Shown here one piece after another: positions 36,695-47,940 of a stretch of DNA of 64,000 bases. The position numbers and the translations under genes are program-made. The stretch is from Ligustrum vulgare (Eukaryota; Streptophyta; Magnoliopsida; Lamiales; Oleaceae). The first letter of the stretch is position 1. Each line of letters begins with the position of its first letter. The stretch spans positions 34,628,129 through 34,692,128 of the forward strand of contig OY743180.1 in assembly GCA_963555705.1 (NCBI GenBank), read 5' to 3'. The notes below the pieces were generated by a model. It made no database searches, was not told the origin of the DNA, and worked only from the letters and a program-made list of their open reading frames with translations.

Positions 36695-36699
36695 ACTTC
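36695..36699. other. Left target-site duplication of the long-LTR element (ACTTC)
   Basis: ACTTC occurs here and at 46490-46494. Removing the insertion restores the satellite C sequence GTCTACTTCCACTATTACC. Confidence 0.92.
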
Positions 36700-38469
36700 T
36701 ATAGCGACCCAGAATTTTTACGCAATTTTATAATTATTTTAATATTTAGAAAATTGTGTCGCTACTATTTCACCTATTATTTTGAAGTTAACGCCGCGAC
36801 GAATTCGTCTAGCCAAGTCAAGAAATATCGAATTTGTTCGATTTTAAATTAAAAATCCGAATTTCTAAAATTATGTTATTTTAATTATTTATTCAAAGTA
36901 TTATTTTCAAAATCATTTTTAATTCCAAATTTATTAAAATATCCCAATGATCCTTATTCAAATTATTTCAAGTCCAAATACGTATTTCAATTTTATTTCA
37001 AAATTTGTTTATTCTCAAATTTATTTTCAGTCCAAAATATATCAGTTTTTAATACAATTTTTAATCAATGATTCCCTTTCAATTATGATGTTCTCCACCA
37101 TTTTATTTTCAAAACCGTGTCTCACCTACGGTTTCATCATCACCATTTCCATCTAGAATTCGGCCAACCTCAAGTTTCTTTCTATTCTTCTCCACAAGTT
37201 TCATCATAATTATGTCTCAAGAACATAATGATTTATCACACAACTTTACACTCCATTTTTATTCATACCTAATTCTCCACCCACGATTTCACCAAACCAA
37301 ACCACACTTTACACCATTTTCTTTATCACTCTTTCCACCCAACACAAAGCATCCTCATCATTATCATTCATACCCCACAAATTCTTTTACAACACCATTA
37401 TCATCATCATCAATCCGTAACCACAAACCTCCCATGAGCAAACTCAATCTCAGCATCACCACCACAGCTTTTCCATCATCATATTAATCCACTAACTCAC
37501 AACCATTCACTGCAAAGCCATCTTCTACCATCTTCTACTGCCCAGATTCAACTCCAAACCAGTTTATGAATCATCACCTCCATCAATCACTGTAAAACAT
37601 GCCAACAACCTACACATTAGCTCGGCTCAGAATCACCACCTCAATTTCTCTGCAACACTCAGACCAAACGCCAATTGAATCATGAACCCACAGCCATCAT
37701 CTCCATCTTAGCAACTACTGCACAAACCATTTACACTACAATCAGTATCATCACTGCCAAGTTACCACCTCCAACTCAACATTGTCCTTCCACCACCAGC
37801 AACCAATCGACATTATCAAACCTAGTCCCAAAGCAATCATCCTCAGCACTGCTCCATCACACAACAAACTGGCCAAATCACTGCCGAATCATAACCAATG
37901 CCAATCATCATCATCACTAGTCCGCAGCCACGGCCACATTAAAGAACACCACCGTCCGCATCGACCCACGAACCAACATCAATCCATTTCCACCACTCTG
38001 CCTCCTTCCAGGATCGATCACACAATAGCCACCATCACAGTTCACTACCCTCACTCACCATCATCAGATTTTCATCCTCTGTTACAACCACCACGAAATC
38101 GCAGCCCAATACCAAATCAAAATCAAACCCAAAACCCTAAATATAACTTACCCAGTTACTTACCTCAATCACCGCCGTAAGATCACAGCTCTAAGTTCGA
38201 AATTTGAGTTTCGGTTGCACTTTGATTCTGCGCCAATCTCGCACTCAATTAGCCCAGAAACTAACCTATTTGCACCTACAACTGCTTGTCATACCGGAGT
38301 TGGTGTTGCGCCGGCGAAATCGCCATCGAAGGATGGATTTCCAAGTCTCAAACCATCGTCGACAGCCTCGTCCTCTTCTCGCCCTTTCCTCTCTGTCTCT
38401 TCTCTCAATCTGAATAACGAAAATAGAGAGAGTAAAGTAAAATCTGAATATATATTTTAAATTCCAGAA

Positions 38470-38710
38470 TTTACAGTTTAGTCCCTATAGTTTTAAAAGA
38501 TTTCAAATCAGTCCTTATAGTTTTAAAATCATCAATTTCAGCCCTTAAGTTTTAAATGATTTTAATCAGCCCTTTAACTTTAAACTCTTTTATTTCAGTA
38601 CCTGCTGATTTGATTTTAAGCTCAAGTTTCAAAGTATTCATTTTAATCCCTCAACTTTCAAAATATCTATTTTAGTCCCTCAACTTTCAAAACATCAATT
38701 TTAGTCCTCA
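38470..38710 (+). repeat. TTTAGTCCCT-type motif series in the 5' LTR
   Basis: Irregular 25-40 bp steps of sequences like TTTAGTCCCTATAGTTTTAAA and TTTAGTCCCTCAACTTTCAA. In the 3' LTR the series has one extra 30-bp unit (about 44931-44960), so it is an active site of replication slippage. Confidence 0.75.
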
Positions 38711-39162
38711 AATTATAATTTATCATTTTGAACTATATATTTGATAGACTAAAGTGACTTATTGGCTAAGACGAAGCGTACGGAGAATTTAAAGAAATTG
38801 AAGTCATTCCCGCTCAACTTTGCACTCGTCGAATTTAAGGTAGACTCGCACTTATTAATTGATTTAAATTATGATTTCATATGAATGTCATGTGACTTGT
38901 GAAAGTCAATTTTTAAGAAAAGCAAGTATGTTTTTATGAAAGGTAAATATACCTTATGTTTTCATGAAAAGTAAGTATGTTTTTATGAAAAGAAAATATA
39001 CTTTATGTTTTTACGAAAAGTAAGTATACCCTATGCTTCACGAAAATGTTTTTTTGGATCATTGCTATGAAATCAATCTACCAAGATTGTTATGGGTCCC
39101 ATATGATAAGTTATGATATGTTAAGGGGACCGGAGTTTTAGTAGCGCTACACATAAGAATTC

Positions 39163-39523
39163 TTGCCACGAAGTTCGGTAACATTCTTGTGTCTCCTATG
39201 TTTATGAGGATTTGCCACGAAGTTCGGTAAAATTCCTATGTTTCCATATGTTTATGAGGATTTGCCACCTAAGTTCGGTAAAATTCCTGTCGCATATGTT
39301 TATGAGGATTTCGATCCTATCTTATGTTATGATGCAATTGATCCCTATGAATTTCAGAAAATTATGCTTGGTATACTTACTACATAAGAATTCTTGCCAC
39401 CGAAGTTCGGTAAAATTCTTAGGTTTATGAGGATTTCAATCCTATCCTATGTTATGATGAAAACTTACTGTTATTATGATTTTACTGCATAAGAATTCTT
39501 GCCACCTAAGTTCGGTAAAGTTC
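39163..39523 (+). repeat. TTGCCAC-AAGTTCGGTAA motif cluster in the 5' LTR
   Basis: Five copies of TTGCCAC(G/CT/CG)AAGTTCGGTAA start at 39163, 39212, 39262, 39394 and 39499, each near TTTATGAGGATTT or AAGAATTC. A 10-bp palindrome GTAGCGCTAC lies just before, at 39141-39150. The cluster is repeated in the 3' LTR from about 45443. It could be a promoter-proximal or RNA-structure element; no function is shown. Confidence 0.8.
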
Positions 39524-40212
39524 TTGTGTCTCCTTATGTTTATGAGGATTTCAATCCTATCTTATGTTATGCTTTCAAAAGAAATTATGCTTGGCATAAT
39601 TAAAATGTTTTTATAAGTATATGGTTTTCAAAGAGCTGTTTTCAAAGAGCTATTTTCAAAGAGCCTATGATTTGAAAAATATGTCCCGTGCTGTAATGCA
39701 CAATATGAGTTTTATCAAGAGCCGTTTTATAAAGAAGCTCTATCAATGCCCGTTTTATAAAGAGCCGGGATTTATGTGTTTAATCATCTTATAAATTAAA
39801 TTAATTTGCGATGAGTCTACTGAGTATTTCCCCCATGAAATACTCACACTACTTTTTAACAGTTTTGCAGATTTCGGAGACGGTGGCGAGCGATGAATGA
39901 TGGTGGCAATAATCGTTAAACGGGTGAAAGTTTGACGTTAATGATTTCCGTATTTTTCCAAACAATCGAATAATTTAGAGAAGTTCATTTATTTGAGAAA
40001 TTATGACATTGTCAATTTCTTTACAAAATTAATGGTTCGATTTACTATTTCAAATGGTTTCATAAATGTTTTCAATTTTATCGGCCATTACAGTTTATTT
40101 AATGTTGCCAAAAATGAATTTCAATTATTTCTTCCGCAAAAATATTATTCGAAAAATTTAGACAGAAAATGACGTAGTGAATCGGGTATACGGAACTCGG
40201 GGCGCTACAAGT

Positions 40213-40224
40213 TGGTATCAGAGC
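40213..40224 (+). promoter_or_regulatory. Primer binding site, initiator Met-tRNA type (LARD-like element)
   Basis: TGGTATCAGAGC three bases after the LTR end at 40209. It has the same priming specificity as the CRM copy and sets the plus orientation. Confidence 0.95.
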
Positions 40225-42754
40225 TAGTCTGCGTTTCTGTAGACTGGAAAAATTTTAAAAAAAAAAAAATTTTCAAGAAATATTTTCCATTATAAAATTT
40301 TATTGATGAAGATTGCCACTGCCATCATTCGTTCCACCAACTCCGAGGTAAAGAAGTTTATGATGTTTAAAGTTATTTCAGTATTTCGAATACTCATTTT
40401 ATTGATTTATGAGAAAGAATGAAGAGTATTTCGGATACTTATGATTTATGAGAAATAAGAATGTATTTCTTCGAAAATAATGATGTTGTTATGCTTTGTC
40501 ATAACTTATATGCTTTAATGTATGATTATGAGTAATTTTTTTTTAAGAAAGAAAACGAGTGTTGAGCATAATGGGAATAATATGATTTAAGAATGATTTT
40601 TAAATAATTTTTGTCCTCGAGTTAGAAATGATGAACCCTAGATGGACTTTGCATAATTGATTTTAGACATGGCACTAAGTATGAGAAGTCAACGGAAAGG
40701 ATTTTATTATATGTTCAGATTATCTATCGTTTAGATTAAACGAGAAATAGCAAGCCAGTTATGAAGTTGTGATAAGATGTTAAGATTATAAGTGATATGA
40801 TTTTATTGAGAATTAAGTAATGGATATTATGTTGAGTAAATGAATTATGTCTCTATGTTGAAGAGAAAATTATTATGAAGTTTGGCTTTGTGAATACATT
40901 TTGGGAATATGATTTGTGATATATATTTATAAGTATGAGTAATCTTTTGAGCCAATTAAGGTATTGAAGGAAGTGATATTGTGATATTGAAAAAAAAAAA
41001 AAAAAATGATTTGAAATTATTATGTTGAGGAATTATGAATGGAATTATGGGATATTTTTGATGATATTGAAGTGTTGGAATCGTTTTCAATATTTTAGAT
41101 CGTTGTGGATAAATGTGGAGTTATTTGTTATTGTTGGTTATGAAGTATACTTATGATTTGGATAAGTCCAAATTTCAAAGGAAACTCTGCCTAGAATTTT
41201 ATCGTTTGGAAATAAGAGCATAGTATGGTATGCAATCACTAAGAGAATTGAGTTTAGAATTGCAAGTTCATAAGCAAGATTGAGTAAATGATAAGTTATA
41301 TTTTGAAAGACGAGTGAAGACAAGTATAAGGGCATTATTGGGAAGAATCTTAATTATTCTTGGGAATGGATTTATCACTTGTAAGGAATGATCACTTGTA
41401 TTGGAGAGTATTATAAGGATATGAATTTTGAGGAAAATAGGGATAAGATTTTACAGTGATGACTTATTTTGGAATGGAGTTCAGAAGAGGGACCACGGTA
41501 GAATCCAAGATTTTTTTTTTCTGAGAAATTGATATATAATATTAGTGATCAGATTGACGTATAAGGTACGTGATAGATATGGCGACTAGACGGTTAAGGA
41601 ATGTTATGGTTATCCAGGGAAGAATCGTGTGAATATTGAGTTTGATGATCTTATTTTGATGGTTTATTGCATTATGGTGAAATATTATCTACGATTGAGA
41701 ATTTTCATTTTTAGTCATAATATATGGGTTTATTTAAAGATTTAGTGATGCAGTTTCGATTAATTATTATTGGTTGTACTTTTGAAGTGAGTAAATATTT
41801 TGGCTACAATAATGGAAAATCTGAGATGATCAGTTGTGTGATTTTTAATTATGGGATTGTATCTTTGGGTTAAGCAAATTTGATGAGGAATCCTATATGA
41901 TTTACAGAAGTCTTATTTAATGGTGATAAAATTAATCAGAGTATTGTTCATAAAGTGTGATATGAATTGAAGTTTGGGAGAATAGAAAATTTTAATTTTG
42001 AATTTCAGATTTGGGTAATTAGTGAAGTTCTTAAGTTTGAGAATAACATATCTGATCCTTGTGATGCTATTTTAAGTTAGTATCTTAGCTCTCAGCAAGA
42101 ATGAGTATTTGATACCGAGTACTTGATGTATGATTTAAAGTATAGAAAAATGAAAAGTGGGAACAAGAGTTTATGCGCCGTTTACTTTCTTGATAAAAGA
42201 AAGATTTGATGATGGGATTTGAGATATGGAATATTTTCTTGGATTTTGGTACTGATATTTTGATATAATAATCAAGGTACAGAGATGATACGGGAATACG
42301 TGAAATAGAAATAAGGACCGTATTAAATCAGAATTAATTAGTATGTACAAGTGAAAGAAATACCTTGCGGGGAAATGTTGTGATATATGAGTTAAGAATT
42401 TTAATTATTTGGGAGATATTTGTTTACTGAATTTTTGGGTTACAAATATTGGAAAGATAAGTTGATGATATTATGTTGATATGTTATTGGGTATATTACG
42501 TAGAGAGAATATTCAGGTAATTCTTTGATTATTTTGGGAATTTTCGATGATAAGAAAGGAAAAATTATTATGATATGATATGTCAGTAAAGATTTGTTGA
42601 AATTTTAGATATATATACGAATATTTGAGGTCACATGATACGATGATAAGTGACAAGTTACATGTATACTACAAGATATGATGAAATTTTTACATACGAT
42701 TGGGAATTTTCATTTTGATTCAGAAGAATTTTGAGTAGACACATATGTCTATTA
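40225..42754 (+). other. Non-coding internal region of the LARD-like element
   Basis: AT-rich sequence with stops in all frames and A-runs at about 40258-40270 and 40990-41006. I see no recognisable gag, RT, RNase H or integrase motif. The density of TGA, TAG and TAA fits long decay of former coding sequence; only the extreme 3' end is still recognisable. Confidence 0.75.
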
Positions 42755-42901
42755 TTGATAAGAAAGACCATGTCTTAAGAAAACAAAGTGATGCATTTAG
42801 TCAAAGTCTAGTGGGTTAAATATGGTTGGGTTAAATATGGTAGCGATGATGCTACATAAGAGAAAGAAGAGATTCTGATTAAGTATTCAGAATTCATAAG
42901 A
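42755..42901 (+). pseudogene. Fossil of a pol C-terminus (chromodomain end)
   Basis: Translated in pieces, this stretch keeps the pattern seen at the C-terminus of the chromovirus pol at 60776: a DKKDHVLR segment, then a one-base shift, a V-K-V motif, and KYGSDDAT followed by EKEEILIKYSEF. Two positions where the intact relative has Trp are stops (TAG at 42809-42811 and TAA at 42857-42859). A short GGGTTAAATATGGTT duplication lies between them. It is too short and too broken to function. It shows the LARD-like element came from an autonomous chromodomain retrotransposon. Confidence 0.75.
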
Positions 42902-42936
42902 TCAAGTAAGTTTAATTTCGAGGACGAAATTATTTT

Positions 42937-42949
42937 AAGGGGTTAAGAT
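42937..42949 (+). promoter_or_regulatory. Polypurine tract of the LARD-like element
   Basis: AAGGGGTTAAGAT directly before the 3' LTR start at 42950. Upstream, TTTCGAGGACGAAAT resembles the segment next to the pol end of the right-hand chromovirus (GTCCTCGAAAAT on the plus strand near 60755). Confidence 0.7.
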
Positions 42950-45900
42950 TATAGCGACCCAGAATTTTTACGCAATTTTATAATTATTTTAATATTTAGA
43001 AAATTGTGTCGCTACTATTTCACCTATTATTTTGAAGTTAACGCCGCGACGAATTCGTCTAGCCAAGTCAAGAAATATCGAATTTGTTCGATTTTAAATT
43101 AAAAATCCGAATTTCTAAAATTATGTTATTTTAATTATTTATTCAAAGTATTATTTTCAAAATCATTTTTAATTCCAAATTTATTAAAATATCCCAATGA
43201 TCCTTATTCAAATTATTTCAAGTCCAAATACGTATTTCAATTTTATTTCAAAATTTGTTTATTCTCAAATTTATTTTCAATCCAAAATATATCAGTTTTT
43301 AATACAATTTTTAATCAATGATTCCCTTTCAATTATGATGTTCTCCACCATTTTATTTTCAAAACCATGTCTCACCTACGGTTTCATCATCACCATTTCC
43401 ATCAAGAATTCGGCCAACCTCAAGTTTCTTTCTATTCTTCTCCACAAGTTTCATCATAATTATGTCTCAAGAACATAATGATTTATCACACAACTTTACA
43501 CTCCATTTTTATTCATACCTAATTCTCCACCCACGATTTCACCAAACCAAACCACACTTTACACCATTTTCTTTATCACTCTTTCCACCCAACACAAAGC
43601 ATCCTCATCATTATCATTCATACCCCACAAATTCTTTTACAACACCATTATCATCATCATCAATCCGTAACCACAAACCTCCCATGAGCAAACTCAATCT
43701 CAGCATCACCACCACAGCTTTTCCATCATTATATTAATCCACTAACTCACAACCATTCACTGCAAAGCCATCTTCTACCATCTTCTACTGCCCAGATTCA
43801 ACTCCAAACCAGTTTATGAATCATCACCTCCATCAATCACTGTAAAACATGCCAACAACCTACACATTAGCTCGGCTCAGAATCACCACCTCAATTTCTC
43901 TACAACTCTCAGACCAAACGCCAATTGAATCATGAACCCACAGCCATCATCTCCATCTTAGCAACTACTGCACAAACCATTTACACTACAATCAGTATCA
44001 TCACTGCCAAGTTACCACCTCCAACTCAACATTGTCCTTCCACCACCAGCAACCAATCGACATTATCAAACCTAGTCCCAAAGCAATCATCCTCAGCACT
44101 GCTCCATCACACAACAAACTGGCCAAATCACTGCCGAATCATAACCAATGCCAATCATCATCATCACTAGTTCGCAGCCACGGCCACATTAAAGAACACC
44201 ACCGTCCGCATCGACCCACGAACCAACATCAATCCATTTCCACCACTCTGCCTCCTTCCAGGATCGATCACACAATAGCCACCATCACAGTTCACTACCC
44301 TCACTCACCATCATCAGATTTTCATCCTCTGTTACAACCACCACGAAATCGCAGCCCAATACCAAATCAAAATCAAACCCAAAACCCTAAATATAACTTA
44401 CCCAGTTACTTACCTCAATCACCGCCGTAAGATCACAGCTCTAAGTTCGAAATTTGAGTTTCGGTTGCACTTTGATTCTGCGCCAATCTCGCACTCAATT
44501 AGCCCAGAAACTAACCTATTTGCACCTACAACTGCTTGTCATACCGGAGTTGGTGTTGCGCCGGCGAAATCGCCATCGAAGGATGGATTTCCAAGTCTCA
44601 AACCATCGTCGACAGCCTCGTCCTCTTCTCGCCCTTTCCTCTCTGTCTCTTCTCTCAATCTGAATAACGAAAATAGAGAGAGTAAAGTAAAATCTGAATA
44701 TATATTTTAAATTCCAGAATTTACAGTTTAGTCCCTATAGTTTTAAAAGATTTCAAATCAGTCCTTATAGTTTTAAAATCATCAATTTCAGCCCTTAAGT
44801 TTTAAATGATTTTAATCAGCCCTTTAACTTTAAACTCTTTTATTTCAGTACCTGCTGATTTGATTTTAAGCTCAAGTTTCAAAGTATTCATTTTAATCCC
44901 TCAACTTTCAAAATATCTATTTTAGTCCCTGAACTTTCAAAAGTATTCATTTTAGTGCCTCAACTTTCAAAACATCAATTTTAGTCCTCAAATTATAATT
45001 TATCATTTTGAACTATATATTTGATAGACTAAAGTGACTTATGGGCTAAGACGAAGCGTACGGAGAATTTAAAGAAATTGAAGTCATTCCCGCTCAACTT
45101 TGCACTCGTCGGATTTAAGGTAGACTCGCACTTATTAATTGATTTAAATTATGATTTCATATGAATGTCATGTGACTTGTGAAAGTCAATTTTTAAGAAA
45201 AGCAAGTATGTTTTTATGAAAGGTAAATATACCTTATGTTTTCATGAAAAGTAAGTATGTTTTTATGAAAAGAAAATATACTTTATGTTTTTACGAAAAG
45301 TAAGTATACCCTATGCTTCACGAAAATGTTTTTTTGGATCATTGCTATGAAATCAATCTACCAAGATTGTTATGGGTCCCATATGATAAGTTATGATATG
45401 TTAAGGGGACCGGAGTTTTAGTAGCGCTACACATAAGAATTCTTGCCACGAAGTTCGGTAACATTCTTGTGTCTCCTATGTTTATGAGGATTTGCCACGA
45501 AGTTCGGTAAAATTCCTATGTTTCCATATGTTTATGAGGATTTGCCACCTAAGTTCGGTAAAATTCCTGTCGCATATGTTTATGAGGATTTCGATCCTAT
45601 CTTATGTTATGATGCAATTGATCCCTATGAATTTCAGAAAATTATGCTTGGTATACTTACTACATAAGAATTCTTGCCACCGAAGTTCGGTAAAATTCTT
45701 AGGTTTATGAGGATTTCAATCCTATCCTATGTTATGATGAAAACTACCTTTTATTATGATTTTACTGCATAAGAATTCTTGCCACCTAAGTTCGGTAAAG
45801 TTCTTGTGTCTCCTTATGTTTATGAGGATTTCAATCCTATCTTATGTTATGCTTTCAAAAGAAATTATGCTTGGCATAATTAAAATGTTTTTATAAGTAT

Positions 45901-46489
45901 ATGGTTTTCAAAGAGCTGTTTTCAAAGAGCTATTTTCAAAAAGCCTATGATTTGAAAAATATGTCCCGTGCTGTAATGCACAATATGAGTTTTATCAAGA
46001 GCCGTTTTATAAAGAAGCTCTATCAATGCCCGTTTTATAAAGAGCCGGGATTTATGTGTTTAATCATCTTATAAATTAAATTAATTTGCGATGAGTCTAC
46101 TGAGTATTTCCCCCATGAAATACTCACCCTACTTTTTAACAGTTTTGCAGATTTCGGAGACGGTGGCGAGCGATGAATGATGGTGGCAATAATCGTTAAA
46201 CGGGTGAAAGTTTGACGTTAATGATTTCCGTATTTTTCCAAACAATCGAATAATTTAGAGAAGTTCATTTATTTGAGAAATTATGACATTGTCAATTTCT
46301 TTACAAATTTAATGGTTCGATTTACTATTTCAAATGGTTTCATAAATGTTTTCAATTTTATCGGCCATTACAGTTTATTTAATGTTGCCAAAAATGAATT
46401 TCAATTATTTCTTCCGCAAAAATATTATTCGAAAAATTTAGACAGAAAATGACGTAGTGAATCGGGTATACGGAACTCGGGGCGCTACA
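42950..46489 (+). repeat. 3' LTR of the LARD-like element (3540 bp)
   Basis: Near-identical to 36700-40209, with the same TATAGCG start and CGCTACA end. It carries a 30-bp extra unit in the TTTAGTCCCT series and scattered substitutions. The same short frames occur and are not genes. Confidence 0.93.
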
Positions 46490-46494
46490 ACTTC
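46490..46494. other. Right target-site duplication of the long-LTR element (ACTTC)
   Basis: Second ACTTC copy; the interrupted long-form C subunit continues at once with CACTATTACCC. Confidence 0.92.
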
Positions 46495-47940
46495 CACTAT
46501 TACCCGTACTCTTATAATAGTTATTACTCGCTTCATTCCTTCTCAGACTCCTATTATCTCAAGTAATCTACATCAAAGATACAATAATAATAAATTCAAT
46601 ATTGAAATCTAAATCGAACTCGACATAATAAACATTTAACTAAAAGAAATACTTCCCTTATAAAAGAGGCTAGGTTATCGGCATATCGACTGTGTAGTGT
46701 CAAAACCGCTCCCAAAGACAGTATTCTACGAGCACATCTTATGCAATTAATACAAATAATCACTGGCAAACAAGTCTTAAAAAATATTTTAAAGTGTACA
46801 AAAATAAACTGTGCAATAATAAATATATAGCAATACAAAAACATGAAATTTTAAGAACCGTCCTACCTATTGTTACTCTTACCCCCTATTCGTTAAAATT
46901 TGGTTTCTACTTCGAATTTTACTCCAACTTTGACTTACCTACTCATAGAACTACCCGTACTCGTGTAATAGTTATTACTCACTTCACTCCTACTCCGAAT
47001 CCTATTAACTCAAGTAATCTACACCAAACGCACAATAATTATAAATTCAATATTGAAATCTAAATCGAACTTCTAACTAAAAGATGTGCTTCCCTTGGAA
47101 GCAACTAAGTTGTCCATATTCTCAGTGTATAGAGTCGAAACCGTTCGGATCACACCTTCTGTAATCAATACAAATAATCAATCATCGTCAAGCAAATCTT
47201 AAAAAATATTTTAAAAGTATACAAAAATAAATTGTACAATAATAAATCTATTGCAATACAAAAATATGAAATTTCAAAGCTCTCTTGCTCCAAATAAAAA
47301 AATTTCAGTAAGTATTCCTTACAATTGTTACTCTTAATCCGATATTTGTTAAACTTTAGTTCTTATTTCCACTTACACTCGTACTGCGACATACCTATCC
47401 CAAGACCTTCACCTATCCAAATAAAAGTTATCAACCTCTTCAACTGCTACTCTGACTCTTATTAACTCAGGAAATCTACTTCAAACAAACAACAATAATG
47501 AATTCAAAATTGAAAACAAAATCTAACAAGCCATAAGAATTTAAATAAATAAACTAATTCTCTTACGAGCTGCTGGGTTGCAGCCAGTCAAAGTGTCCAT
47601 ATTGAAAAGCATCCCGAAAAGATAAGAATTCTACGTAAGCAGCTTCTGTATTCGTTAATAACAATCATTCTCAAGCAAATCTTAACAAATATTTAAAAGA
47701 AAAAAATAGAAAACAATGCAATAATAAATATATAGCAATATAAGAATATGAATTTCCATACACTACTCTTACTTCTACTCATGAAATTTTAATAATCGCT
47801 CCTACCTATTGTTACTCTTACCCCTATTCCTTAAAATTTAGTGTCTACTTCGACTATTACCCGTACTCTTATAATAGTTATTACTCGCTTCACTCCTTCT
47901 CAGACTCCCATTATCTCAAGTAATACTTGACATTATAAAA

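Larger units (their letters stand above)
16101..36699. repeat. A-B-C satellite, block 2 (20.6 kb)
   Basis: A starts: 16947, 18316, 19611, 20906, 22193, 23559, 24929, 27167, 29439, 31640, 32933, 34207 and 35502, plus three C/A fusions near 25946, 28218 and 30492. B starts: 17379, 18748, 20043, 21338, 22623, 23992, 25362, 26232, 27600, 28503, 29872, 30778, 32072, 33364, 34639 and 35934. C starts: 16581, 17868, 19237, 20532, 21827, 23111, 24481, 25796, 26719, 28068, 28991, 30341, 31267, 32559, 33833, 35128 and 36423. Unit length is 1274-1296 bp for the short C form and about 1366-1370 bp for the long form. B12, B14 and B17 (27600, 29872, 33364) lack about 25 bp around the CAGTATTCTACG motif, and B10 (25362) lacks more. 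No genes, tRNA or rRNA were seen. Confidence 0.95.
36700..40209 (+). repeat. 5' LTR of the LARD-like element (3510 bp)
   Basis: Begins TATAGCGACCC and ends GGCGCTACA. In order: an AT-rich part to about 37050; a G-poor, CA-rich stretch at 37100-38170 with repeated CATCATCACC-like runs; a more GC-balanced segment at 38200-38400; a series of TTTAGTCCCT...AACTTTCAAAA motifs at 38470-38710; 49-bp tandem repeats around 38918-39035; and five TTGCCAC...AAGTTCGGTAA motifs at 39163-39523. Short frames of 69-132 codons in 37200-38460 recur identically in the other LTR because they are part of the LTR; none resembles a known protein. Confidence 0.92.
36700..46489 (+). mobile_element. LARD-like non-autonomous LTR element (9790 bp)
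   Basis: Two LTRs of 3510 and 3540 bp enclose a 2740-bp internal region that has a primer site and a polypurine tract but no usable gag or pol. ACTTC duplications flank it in a satellite C subunit. This fits the large retrotransposon derivative (LARD) class, mobilised by proteins from an autonomous partner. A decayed pol end at 42755-42901 shows descent from a chromovirus. The LTRs differ by roughly 15-20 substitutions by eye in 3.5 kb plus one 30-bp insertion, which suggests a younger insertion than CRM copy 2. The ends are TA...CA, not the usual TG...CA. Confidence 0.9.

Noticed and set aside
16101..36699. Satellite derived from LTR or untranslated sequence of the elements present
   Set aside because: I found no shared motif between the subunits and the CRM, LARD-like or chromovirus LTRs. 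A dot-plot against a wider repeat library could still find a source element.
37212..38460. Overlapping frames of 69-132 codons in the 3.5-kb LTRs (also 43462-44710)
   Set aside because: They lie in CA-rich LTR sequence, overlap each other in different frames and are low in complexity. Identity between the two sets is explained by LTR duplication.
40213..40224. tRNA gene fragment
   Set aside because: TGGTATCAGAGC at this place and directly after an LTR end is a primer binding site; no cloverleaf follows.
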